Of a stretch of DNA of 64,000 nt, positions 51,710 through 60,524 are shown piece after piece; the first letter of the stretch is position 1, and every line of letters starts with the position of its first letter. This DNA comes from Microvirga makkahensis. Its GTDB lineage: Bacteria; Pseudomonadota; Alphaproteobacteria; Rhizobiales; Beijerinckiaceae. The DNA lies in assembly GCF_009830105.1 (NCBI RefSeq), contig NZ_WURB01000012.1, positions 1-64,000 of the forward strand. The letters run 5' to 3'. The translations under genes and the position numbers were made by a program. The notes under the pieces are model-generated. The model ran no database searches and was not told where the DNA came from. It saw only the letters and a program-made list of their open reading frames with translations.

Positions 51710-52789
51710 ATGGCTGGGGTAACACTCGATACGGTCCGAAAGATCTATGCGGGCAACGTGGAGGCCGTCAAAGGCGTCTCGCTCGGTATCGAAGACGGCT
51801 CTTTCTGCGTGCTGGTCGGCCCGTCGGGCTGCGGCAAGTCCACCCTTCTCCGCATGATCGCGGGCCTGGAGACGATCTCCGGCGGAGAGATCAGGATCGG
51901 CGACCGGGTGGTCAACCAGGTCGAGCCCGCCGATCGCGACATCGCGATGGTGTTCCAGAACTACGCGCTCTATCCGCATATGAGCGTCTACGACAACATG
52001 GCCTATGGCCTGCGCAACCGGAAGACTCCGAAGGACGAGATCGACAAGCGCGTGAAGGAAGCCGCCCGCATCCTCGCCATCGAGCCCTTCCTCGACCGTA
52101 AGCCGCGTGCTCTCTCGGGTGGGCAGCGCCAGCGCGTGGCCATGGGCCGCGCCATCGTGCGCAAGCCGCAGGTGTTCCTCTTCGACGAGCCGCTGTCCAA
52201 CCTCGACGCCAAGCTGCGCGTGCAGATGCGCGTGGAGATCAAGCGCCTCCAGAAGGCTCTCGGCGTGACGTCGATCTACGTCACGCACGATCAGGTCGAG
52301 GCCATGACGCTCTCCGACAAGCTCGTGGTGATGTCCGGAGGCCAGATTGAGCAGGTGGGCTCGCCCTCGGAGGTCTATCGCCGCCCCGAGACCCGCTTCG
52401 TCGCCACCTTCATCGGCTCCCCGCCCATGAACATTCTTCCCGGCAAGGTGGAAGGTCCCGGCCGCGTGTCGGTGGGCGGGCAGATGATCGCCGTCACGGA
52501 TATGCGCGAAGGCCTCGCCCCCGGTTCCGCCATCGAGGTGGGCCTGCGTCCCGAGGACGTTCAGGCCGGCAGCGCCCCCGGCGCCAGCAGCCTCGACATG
52601 GATGTGGATTTCGTCGAGGAGCTCGGCGCGACCCAGCTCTTTCACGGCAAGGTCGCGGGCACGGATTTCGTGGTGCAGGCCTCGACAGGCCAGATCGCGG
52701 CGGATACGCGCAAGCTGACCCTGTCCATTGACCCCGGCAATGTCCATCTCTTCGACCCGCAGACCACCAAGCGTCTGGGCCGGGTCTAA
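51710..52789 (+). CDS. ugpC: sn-glycerol-3-phosphate ABC transporter ATP-binding protein
   Basis: The 359-residue ATPase has Walker [10 protein letters not shown] at 37-45, Q-loop [20 protein letters not shown], signature [20 protein letters not shown], Walker [17 protein letters not shown] and switch His in [14 protein letters not shown]-terminal TOBE domain (about 245-355, [20 protein letters not shown]) is present as in MalK/UgpC. ATG at 51710 follows AAGGA; GTG at 51692 is in frame but less likely. Closing gene of the ugp operon, followed by a 15-bp perfect hairpin. Confidence 0.95.
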   Translation: MAGVTLDTVRKIYAGNVEAVKGVSLGIEDGSFCVLVGPSGCGKSTLLRMIAGLETISGGEIRIGDRVVNQVEPADRDIAMVFQNYALYPHMSVYDNMAYGLRNRKTPKDEIDKRVKEAARILAIEPFLDRKPRALSGGQRQRVAMGRAIVRKPQVFLFDEPLSNLDAKLRVQMRVEIKRLQKALGVTSIYVTHDQVEAMTLSDKLVVMSGGQIEQVGSPSEVYRRPETRFVATFIGSPPMNILPGKVEGPGRVSVGGQMIAVTDMREGLAPGSAIEVGLRPEDVQAGSAPGASSLDMDVDFVEELGATQLFHGKVAGTDFVVQASTGQIAADTRKLTLSIDPGNVHLFDPQTTKRLGRV

Positions 52790-52813
52790 GACGCTCAAGG
52801 CTTGCTTTGTGCC

Positions 52814-52852
52814 GCAACAGCCGTTCCGGGCAAGCCTCGGAACGGCTGTTGC
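52814..52852 (+). terminator. 15-bp perfect hairpin after ugpC
   Basis: GCAACAGCCGTTCCG pairs fully with CGGAACGGCTGTTGC, loop GGCAAGCCT. The T tract is absent (GCGTTCG follows), so it may stabilise the message or terminate weakly before the lyase gene. Confidence 0.65.
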
Positions 52853-52900
52853 GCGTTCGAGGCCGCCCCGCTACTCCTTAAGAAAAGGTGAGGGATAGCG

Positions 52901-54532
52901 ATGACGGTCAAGCTCGACGGAGCAACGCTTCGGATTCAGGATGTGGTGCGTGTGGCTCGCCCGGATGCCCAGGGGCGCTTCGCGCAGGCCGAGCTGGCGC
53001 CCGGGGCGCGCGAACGGATCGCGGCGACGCGAGCCTATATCGACCGCAACTGGATGCATGACGATGCGCCGCTCATGTATGCCTTCAACACTGGCGTTGG
53101 GCTGTTCAAGGACCAGCGTGTCCTGATCGCCGACATGGCGGCCTACCAAAAGAAAACCGTCTACGCCCATGCCACCGGCGTCGGCGAGCCCTTCGCCGAG
53201 GATGTGACGCGCGCCATGATGCTGTTGCGCGCTAATGCGTTCGCCTCGAACTATTCCGGCCCGCGCGTGGAACTCGTCGAGCGCCTTCTGGCCTTCCTGA
53301 ACGCGGGGTTGCATCCGGTCATCCCGCAGAAGGGTTCGGTCGGCGCCTCGGGAGATCTCGCGCCCCTGGCCCACATGGCCGGGGCTGTCTGCGGGTTCGA
53401 GGAAGCGGACATGATCTATCAGGGGCGTGTGATGCCGGCTCGCGAGGCGATCGGCATGGCAGGCTTCGACCCTGATTTCGAGCTCGGCGCGAAGGACGCC
53501 TCCGCGCTGATCAACGGTTCGACCACGTCGCTCGCGCTCGCGTCCCTCGCCACGAGCGATGCCCGTCGCATCCTGAAGCACGCGGATATCGCCATGTGCC
53601 TGTCGCTCGAAGCCATGCGTGGCGAGCTGGCGGCATTCGATCCGCGCGTGCACGCGGCGCGCCCGCATCCGGGACAGGCGCGCGTGGCGCGCAACCTCCT
53701 GCGCATTCTCGAAGGTTCGAAGCGCTGCTCGCAGGGAGCGCGCGACATCGTCTTCCCCGACGAGCCGCGCCCGCCCGGCACGCCAGCAAGCCCCCGCGTG
53801 CAGGATGTCTATTCGCTACGCTGCACGCCGCAGGTTCACGGACCCGCTCTCGAGGCGCTCGAGTATGTGGAGCGCATCGTCGGCACGGAGATGAACTCCG
53901 CCACCGACAACCCGCTGATCGTCGACGACGGGCAAGGTGGCTACGTATCGATTTCAGGTGGTCACTTCCATGGGCAGTACATGGCGCAGGCCATGGATTT
54001 CTTGAGCATCGCCATGGCCGATCTCGGCGCGATCTCCGAGCGACGCCTCGCGCGCCTCATCGATCCCACCATGTCCTACGGCCTGCCGCGTAATCTCCTC
54101 GCCGGCAAGCGCGGGCTCAATACGGGGTTCGCTACCGTGCAGTGCTCCATGTCCGCGCTGGTCATGGAGAACCGCGGGCTTGCGACGCCGGGCTCGGTGG
54201 ATTCCATCCCGGGCAAGTCCAATGCGGAGGATCACATCTCGAACTCCACCTGGTGCGGGCGCAAGGCGCGCATCGTCGTTGAGAACGTGGAGCAGATCGT
54301 GGCGGGTGAATTGCTGATGGCGGCTCAGGCCCTCACTCTCGTGGAGCCGCTCGCCAAGGATTATCCGCTCGGCAAAGGCTCGCATGCCGCCATGGAGGCG
54401 ATCCGCGCGGTCATCCCTCCGGCGCTCGATGGCGACCGCTGGTACGCGACCGAGATGCGCCAGGCGCTCGACCTCGTTCGTTCCGGCGCCGTCGTGGAGG
54501 CGGTCGAGGGCGCCGTCGGGACGCTGGAATGA
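52901..54532 (+). CDS. HAL/PAL/TAL family aromatic amino acid lyase, HAL-like
   Basis: The 543-residue protein carries the self-forming MIO cofactor triad A149-S150-G151 in GSVGASGDLAPLAHMAGAVC. Y60 lies before the FNTGVG loop, and there is a conserved DNPLIVDDGQGGYVSISGGH with FHGQYMAQAMDFLSIA. Family members remove ammonia from His, Phe or Tyr. The selectivity pair at 89-90 is Ala-His; histidine lyases have Ser-His, tyrosine lyases His-Leu. So histidine is the better guess. The loop FNTGVG departs from the usual N-T-G-F-G. No hut genes are near, and it follows ugpC, so a standard Hut role is doubtful. Confidence 0.82.
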   Translation: MTVKLDGATLRIQDVVRVARPDAQGRFAQAELAPGARERIAATRAYIDRNWMHDDAPLMYAFNTGVGLFKDQRVLIADMAAYQKKTVYAHATGVGEPFAEDVTRAMMLLRANAFASNYSGPRVELVERLLAFLNAGLHPVIPQKGSVGASGDLAPLAHMAGAVCGFEEADMIYQGRVMPAREAIGMAGFDPDFELGAKDASALINGSTTSLALASLATSDARRILKHADIAMCLSLEAMRGELAAFDPRVHAARPHPGQARVARNLLRILEGSKRCSQGARDIVFPDEPRPPGTPASPRVQDVYSLRCTPQVHGPALEALEYVERIVGTEMNSATDNPLIVDDGQGGYVSISGGHFHGQYMAQAMDFLSIAMADLGAISERRLARLIDPTMSYGLPRNLLAGKRGLNTGFATVQCSMSALVMENRGLATPGSVDSIPGKSNAEDHISNSTWCGRKARIVVENVEQIVAGELLMAAQALTLVEPLAKDYPLGKGSHAAMEAIRAVIPPALDGDRWYATEMRQALDLVRSGAVVEAVEGAVGTLE

Positions 54533-54581
54533 GAAAGGGCTCGGCATGATCCGAGCCCTCGAGACACGTGACGTTTTCCGC

Positions 54582-54887
54582 TTAGCGGCAGCGGCGAACC
54601 TTGCGGACAACGACGGAGCCGTCCGGGCGGTAGATACGCTCGCGGATCGTGCGGCAGCGCTCTCTCCTGCGCTCCCAGGCCGGCACGCCACACCGGCGCA
54701 CAGTCCGATAGACCACACGGCCGTTGGGGCGCACGGTACGAACGCGGCGTGTCACGCAGGCGACGTTGTCGACGAGGGATGGCGTTTCGATCTTCTGCGG
54801 GCTGAAACGTGCCTGCGCCTCGGGAGCGGCACCGAAAAGAGTGGCTCCGAAGACGACGGCGACCGCAGGAATGATGAAGGCTCGCAT
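54582..54887 (-). CDS. Secreted Cys/Arg-rich repeat protein
   Basis: This 101-residue protein has a signal peptide (MRAFIIPAVAVVFGATLFGA, cleaved near AQA). The mature part has two copies of a basic motif, RTVRPNGRVVYRTVRRCG and RIYRPDGSVVVRKVRRCR, with four Cys in C-x-n-C pairs. The pattern is common in small secreted proteins of Hyphomicrobiales with no known function. AAGGA precedes the ATG at 54887. It converges on the lyase gene. Confidence 0.65.
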   Translation of the reverse strand: MRAFIIPAVAVVFGATLFGAAPEAQARFSPQKIETPSLVDNVACVTRRVRTVRPNGRVVYRTVRRCGVPAWERRRERCRTIRERIYRPDGSVVVRKVRRCR

Positions 54888-54965
54888 GATCCTATTCCTT
54901 CTTTGCGAGGAGACCGACGATAACTTGAATGTGTAGGTCATGGTTCCTAGAACAGGGGTGAATGC

Positions 54966-55511
54966 ATGGTTCATCGTGTCAACATCGAGCGTGTTCGACC
55001 TCGGGACGGCGCCGAGCTGGTTGCCGCCAATCTCGCGAGCATTGCGCTGCACGAGCCGTGGGTTTCACCCTGTCGTGACCTTGTGAGCTTTCAGGGATAT
55101 CTCTCCCGCTGCGATGGCGACAGATCCATCGGCTTCATCGCGCGGGAGTGCGAGAGCGACAGAATCGTCGGCGTCGTCAATCTGAGCGAGATCGTCCGCG
55201 GCTTCTTCCAGAGCGCGTATATGGGCTATTATGCGGTTTCAGGCATGAACGGGCGGGGCTTGATGAGCGAAGCCGTCGGTCTCGTGGTGACACATGCCTT
55301 CACGGAGTTGAGGCTCCATCGCATCGAGGCCAACATCCAGCCCCAGAACGAGCCGTCGCGGGCCCTCGTGAAGCGCCTCGGCTTCAGGCAGGAGGGTTAC
55401 TCACCGCGCTATCTCAAGATCGGCGGCGAGTGGCGCGACCACGAGCGCTGGGCGATCCTGTCGGAGGATTGGCGTGGTTGGGAGGGGCTCACGCCGCCGC
55501 GGCGGGTTTGA
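54966..55511 (+). CDS. GNAT family N-acetyltransferase (RimJ-like)
   Basis: The 181-residue acetyltransferase is of the Acetyltransf_3 (RimJ/RimL) type. It starts VHRVNIERVRPRDGAELVAA, has FQSAYMGYYAVSGMNGRGLM (acetyl-CoA loop, with G-x-G-L), HAFTELRLHRIEANIQPQNE and SRALVKRLGFRQEGYSPRYL. It may acetylate ribosomal-protein or other N-termini; the target is unknown. Its end overlaps the convergent second GNAT by 23 bases. Confidence 0.9.
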   Translation: MVHRVNIERVRPRDGAELVAANLASIALHEPWVSPCRDLVSFQGYLSRCDGDRSIGFIARECESDRIVGVVNLSEIVRGFFQSAYMGYYAVSGMNGRGLMSEAVGLVVTHAFTELRLHRIEANIQPQNEPSRALVKRLGFRQEGYSPRYLKIGGEWRDHERWAILSEDWRGWEGLTPPRRV

Positions 55512-55932
55512 GTTTCTTTTGCAGGAAGAAGCGGCTGCCGCCTCTCGGGAAATCCTTCAGTTCCCCGAACCGTTCGTATCCCAGCCGCTCATAGAGTGCG
55601 AGAGCCTTCGGATTCAAGGTGTCGAGCCACACGGAATGACAGCCGCGCCCAAAGGCTTCCTCTTCCGCCATGCCGATCAGACGCGTAGCGAGCCCTTGGC
55701 CCCGGAGAGATTCCGGGACGAAGATATACTCGATGCTGAGCCATTCCCATCCGGTACGGCCCCACAGGCCGCCAAGAATCTCCCTGGTGTCGGCGTCACG
55801 GATCACGACGGCCAAATCCTGGATCCGAAGACCAGGCATCAGGGTTGTGCCGTTGAATTCGGAAAGACCGTTGAGAATGATCTGGCGGACGACATGATGC
55901 GGCTTCGCGAGAAGCTCCAGAGAATAGTTCAA
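55489..55932 (-). CDS. GNAT family N-acetyltransferase
   Basis: The 147-residue enzyme has the GNAT core WLSIEYIFVPESLRGQGLAT (motif A, R/Q-x-x-G-x-G/A), ARLIGMAEEEAFGRGCHSVW and FGELKDFPRGG. The start appears to be TTG at 55932, which overlaps the carbamoylase stop as TTGA, so reinitiation by the same ribosomes is likely. Its substrate is unknown. A later ATG would cut into the fold. Confidence 0.85.
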   Translation of the reverse strand: MNYSLELLAKPHHVVRQIILNGLSEFNGTTLMPGLRIQDLAVVIRDADTREILGGLWGRTGWEWLSIEYIFVPESLRGQGLATRLIGMAEEEAFGRGCHSVWLDTLNPKALALYERLGYERFGELKDFPRGGSRFFLQKKLKPAAAA

Positions 55933-57167
55933 GCAGCGATCCTCTTGACGGCATCAAGCAGAACGCGGGCCGCAATGTCGGCATCCTCCAACGTGATCGA
56001 CTCGGCAGGGTTGTGGCTGACGCCTCCCTTGCAGCGCACGAAGAGCATCGCGGCAGGGCAGAGATTGGCCATCGCCACCGCGTCGTGTCCCGCGCCGGAG
56101 GCGAGATGCAGGGGTTCGATGCCGAGCCCTTTTACCGCCATCTCCAGTTGCATCATCAGATCCCTATGCATCGGAGTCGCGGGCGATTCCATGAAGGGCT
56201 CGATGGCGAAGGACACGCCGCGCCGTCGAGCGGCGGCTTCGCACTCGGTCACGATGTCTTGCACCATCGCATGACGTACCGCGTCATCCGGCGAGCGGGC
56301 ATCGAGGGTGAAGTCGACACGTGCGGGAATTACGTTGATCGCGCCCGGCTGCACCTGCGCCACGCCCACGGTCGCGACCGTGTCGGTGCGAGTCGAGCTT
56401 GCGCGCTCCACGATTCCGATCATCTCGGCGAGCGCGGCGAGCGCATCGCGGCGCATGGTCATCGGTACGGTACCCGCATGTCCCGCCTCGCCGATCACAC
56501 GGGCCCGGGCGCGCGTGATCCCGTTGATGGCCGAGACGATGCCCACGGGAAGATTGCGCGCCTCGAGCTGCGGGCCCTGTTCGATATGCACTTCGAGATA
56601 GCCGCGATAACGCGCCGGATCGCGGGCGAGGGCCGAGATGCCGAGAGGATCGCCGCCGAAGGCGATCAGCGCATCGCGAAGAGAGACGCCCTCCGCATCC
56701 TTGCCCTCGAGCCAAGCAGGATCGAAGCGGCCTGCTAGGGCGTAGGACGTGGAGAGATTGGTGGGGAACCGGACATTCTCCTCGTCCCCGAAGGCCACGA
56801 TCTCGATCGGGCAGGACGGGGTGATTCCTTGCGCCTTCAAGGCCTCAGCCACGACGATGCCGAGCACGACGCCGAGCGTGCCGTCATAGCGGCCCGCATC
56901 CACCACGCTGTCGATGTGAGAGCCGATCAACAGGGCCGGAGCTTCGGGGTCGGCGCTGTCCAGGCGTCCGACCACGGAGCCGAGGGCGTCGATATGGGCG
57001 CGCAGCCCGGCCTCGCGCATCAGGCTCAGCGTCGTGTCGGCGGCAGCGCGGTGGGCCGGCGAGAGATAGAGGCGCGTCAGGCGCCCCATCTCGTCCGTGT
57101 GCTGGGCAAGATCCTCGATCATCGCCATCACGCGGCGGCCGAGGGTGAAGTCCGGTTGATGTGTCAT
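55929..57167 (-). CDS. M20 family Zn hydrolase (N-carbamoyl-L-amino acid hydrolase / allantoate amidohydrolase type)
   Basis: The 412-residue amidase belongs to the hydantoinase/carbamoylase group. It has metal ligands in ALLIGSHIDSVVDAGRYDG and IEIVAFGDEENVRFPTNLST, the dimerisation domain at about 210-325 (INGITRARARVIGEAGHAGT), and the closing SGAGHDAVAMANLCPAAMLF. It cleaves N-carbamoyl amino acids, allantoate or ureidoglycolate; the exact substrate is open. It is upstream of the TTG-start GNAT on the same strand and downstream of the ferredoxin reductase gene. Confidence 0.92.
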   Translation of the reverse strand: MTHQPDFTLGRRVMAMIEDLAQHTDEMGRLTRLYLSPAHRAAADTTLSLMREAGLRAHIDALGSVVGRLDSADPEAPALLIGSHIDSVVDAGRYDGTLGVVLGIVVAEALKAQGITPSCPIEIVAFGDEENVRFPTNLSTSYALAGRFDPAWLEGKDAEGVSLRDALIAFGGDPLGISALARDPARYRGYLEVHIEQGPQLEARNLPVGIVSAINGITRARARVIGEAGHAGTVPMTMRRDALAALAEMIGIVERASSTRTDTVATVGVAQVQPGAINVIPARVDFTLDARSPDDAVRHAMVQDIVTECEAAARRRGVSFAIEPFMESPATPMHRDLMMQLEMAVKGLGIEPLHLASGAGHDAVAMANLCPAAMLFVRCKGGVSHNPAESITLEDADIAARVLLDAVKRIAA

Positions 57168-57235
57168 GGAGATAGAGTTTCAGGAACGGGCCCGCTCCGC
57201 AAGAGGCGAGCGGGCCGATCGCCTTGAACCCCGGT

Positions 57236-58354
<1,119 letters not shown>

Positions 58355-58669
58355 TTAGCTTCCAGTGGGGGCCAAGGTGACCTCCAGGCCGTCGAGTTCG
58401 GGAGTCCAGATGATCTGGCAGGAGAGGCGGGAACTGGGCCAGCTTACCACCGTGTCGAGCTGGCCCTCTTCCTCCTCGCTGGGCGGATAGAGCTTTCCCA
58501 GCCATTCCTCGGCCACGAAGACGTGACAGGTGGCGCATTCGCAGGCCCCGCCGCACAGGCCTTCGATGGGCAGGCCCCAATCCCGGATGATCTCCATCAC
58601 CCGCCATCCCTCGATGGCCTCGAGGGTATGGCGCTGGCCGGCCCGGTCGGTCACATGGATGACGCCCAT
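58355..58669 (-). CDS. 2Fe-2S ferredoxin
   Basis: The 104-residue adrenodoxin-type ferredoxin has the cluster ligands in CGGACECATCHVFV (C-x5-C-x2-C pattern) and SCQI some 36 residues later. The start GVIHVTDRAGQRHTLEAIEG is typical. It should donate electrons to or accept them from the adjacent reductase, for example with a P450 or oxygenase elsewhere. Divergent small membrane-protein gene lies at 58856. Confidence 0.93.
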   Translation of the reverse strand: MGVIHVTDRAGQRHTLEAIEGWRVMEIIRDWGLPIEGLCGGACECATCHVFVAEEWLGKLYPPSEEEEGQLDTVVSWPSSRLSCQIIWTPELDGLEVTLAPTGS

Positions 58670-58855
58670 GAAGCGGGAATTCCTTCGTGTGAAGTCAGGG
58701 AAACGGCGCGGGAGCCCACGCCTTCGCGCTGGATATCGACCTTTCGGTCCGTCGCGTCAATGGTTTAAGGGCTTCGTTTGTTGCCGGATCGGCAGGGCGT
58801 GAAACATTGTGCTTCCTTCATCCGTTGACCCCTCGCAAGACGCTGGGGAAGCCCT

Positions 58856-59041
58856 ATGAATCATCGGAGCTGGATTGCCCTTGCCGCCGTCGCTGTGGCT
58901 GTCGTCGTTCTGGGCGCCGCCCTGTGGGTCGTGTTCGTTGACCGCGACGAGCCTCCGGGAGCCACGGGCTCGGTTCCAGGTACCGAGAGCTCTCCTTCAG
59001 CGACGCCGGTCACGCCCGAAACGCCGGGGCGTGCGCCCTAG
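58856..59041 (+). CDS. Small single-pass membrane protein
   Basis: The 61-residue protein has one N-terminal transmembrane helix (SWIALAAVAVAVVVLGAALW) and a Pro/Thr/Ser-rich hydrophilic tail (GATGSVPGTESSPSATPVTP), probably periplasmic. No family was recognised. Its TAG overlaps the livF stop by four bases in convergent orientation. GGGGAAG precedes the ATG, which supports it as a real gene. Confidence 0.55.
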   Translation: MNHRSWIALAAVAVAVVVLGAALWVVFVDRDEPPGATGSVPGTESSPSATPVTPETPGRAP

Positions 59042-59751
59042 ACGCCCAATGTCTCGGTCCTGAGGCGCTCATCCGCGATCAGTTCGGCCATGGGCCCCTC
59101 GAAACGCATCTCTCCCCGCTCGATCACCATGGCGCGGTCGCTGATGCCGGCGGCGAAGGCCCAGTTCTGTTCGGAGAGGAGCACCGCGACGCCCTCCGCC
59201 TTCATGGCCCGGATCGCCTCCGCCATCATCTGCACGATCACGGGCGCGATGCCCTCCGAAGGCTCGTCCAGGAGGATCGCATCCGGATTGCCCATGAGGG
59301 TCCGGGCGATGGCGAGCATCTGCTGCTCGCCGCCGGACATCTGGCTTCCGCGCCGCCCGCGCAGCTCGGCGAGGTTGGGGAAAAGCCTGAACAGCCGCTC
59401 CGGCGTCCAGGGGGAGCGGCCTGCCCCGGCCGCCTTCCGGCCCGTCTCAAGGTTCTCCTCGACGGTCAGGTCCGTGAAGATGCGCCGGTTCTCCGGCACG
59501 TAGCCCAGGCCGAGGCGCGCGATTCTGTAGGTCGGGAGGTGCGAGAGGGAATGGCCCTTGAAGCTGGCTTTCTGGGCGATTGCGGGCACGAGACCCATGA
59601 TGGCCTTCAAGGTGGTGGTCTTGCCCGCTCCGTTGCGGCCGACGAGGGCCAGCACCTCGCCCGGGCGAAGCTGGAAGGTCAGGCCGAACAGCACCTGTGC
59701 GCGGCCATAGGACGCGGTGAGATTCCAGATTTCCAGCAGCGGCTCGCTCAT
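59038..59751 (-). CDS. livF: Branched-chain amino acid-type ABC transporter ATP-binding protein (LivF)
   Basis: The 237-residue ATPase has Walker A ALVGRNGAGKTTTLKAIMGL, RLGLGYVPENRRIFTDLTVE (Q-loop region, LivF-typical), signature SQMSGGEQQMLAIARTLMGN, Walker B AILLDEPSEGIAPV. It is the last gene of the minus-strand importer and overlaps livG (ATGA). Named by homology; the transported molecule could be a branched-chain amino acid, amide or urea-like compound. Confidence 0.9.
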   Translation of the reverse strand: MSEPLLEIWNLTASYGRAQVLFGLTFQLRPGEVLALVGRNGAGKTTTLKAIMGLVPAIAQKASFKGHSLSHLPTYRIARLGLGYVPENRRIFTDLTVEENLETGRKAAGAGRSPWTPERLFRLFPNLAELRGRRGSQMSGGEQQMLAIARTLMGNPDAILLDEPSEGIAPVIVQMMAEAIRAMKAEGVAVLLSEQNWAFAAGISDRAMVIERGEMRFEGPMAELIADERLRTETLGV

Positions 59752-60524
59752 GCGGAATCCATTCCTTTCGGCTTCTCCAGCGCGTGCTCGTCGCCGAGAT
59801 AGGCGCGCCGCACGTCCGGATCCTGGCGAATGTCCTCCGGCGAGCCTGTTGCGATGGTCTGGCCGCGCACCAGCACGATGACCCGCTCCGCATGGCCGAA
59901 CACCACATCCATGTCATGCTCGGTGAAGAGGACCCCGATACCCTCCGCATCGGCAATCGAGGCGGTGAGATCCATGAGATCCGCCCTTTCGCGGGCGGCC
60001 ATGCCTGCGGTCGGCTCATCCATGAGCAGAAGCTTCGGATGTCCGGCGAGGGCGATGGCAAGTTCCACGCGTTTCACGTCGCCATAGGCCAAGGCGGAGC
60101 AGGGGTGATCCGCCGCATCCGCCATGCCGACCCGCTCCAGCAGGGTCACGGCCTCATCGCGGCAGCGGGATCGGGCTGGAGACCATAGGGCTCCGCTCTC
60201 GCGGCGGCGGCTGACAAGGGCCATCTGCACGTTCTCGGCGACGCTCATGGACAGGAAGGTCTGCGCCACCTGGAAGGTGCGCCCCACGCCGAGCCGGAAG
60301 CGCATTTGCGGCGAGGCTGCGGTGATGTTCCGGCCGTCGAGCAGAACCGTGCCACGGTCCGGGCGCAATTGCCCGCCGACCATGTTGAACACCGTGGACT
60401 TGCCGGCACCGTTGGGACCGATGATGGCCAGCATCTCGCCGCGTTGGAGCGTGAAGCTCACGTCCCGTGCCGCCGCGACCCCGCCGAAGGACTTGCCCAA
60501 ATGCTGAACGGAGAGAAGCGTCAT
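59748..60524 (-). CDS. livG: Branched-chain amino acid-type ABC transporter ATP-binding protein (LivG)
   Basis: The 258-residue ATPase carries Walker A AIIGPNGAGKSTVFNMVGGQ, the LivG-typical VGRTFQVAQTFLSMSVAENV, signature-region SALAYGDVKRVELAIALAGH (A-Y-G in place of S-G-G, common in LivG), Walker B LLLMDEPTAGMA and His in FTEHDMDVVFGHAERVIVLV. The start at 60524 overlaps the permease stop and its own stop overlaps the livF start, both ATGA, so the operon is tightly coupled. Confidence 0.92.
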   Translation of the reverse strand: MTLLSVQHLGKSFGGVAAARDVSFTLQRGEMLAIIGPNGAGKSTVFNMVGGQLRPDRGTVLLDGRNITAASPQMRFRLGVGRTFQVAQTFLSMSVAENVQMALVSRRRESGALWSPARSRCRDEAVTLLERVGMADAADHPCSALAYGDVKRVELAIALAGHPKLLLMDEPTAGMAARERADLMDLTASIADAEGIGVLFTEHDMDVVFGHAERVIVLVRGQTIATGSPEDIRQDPDVRRAYLGDEHALEKPKGMDSA

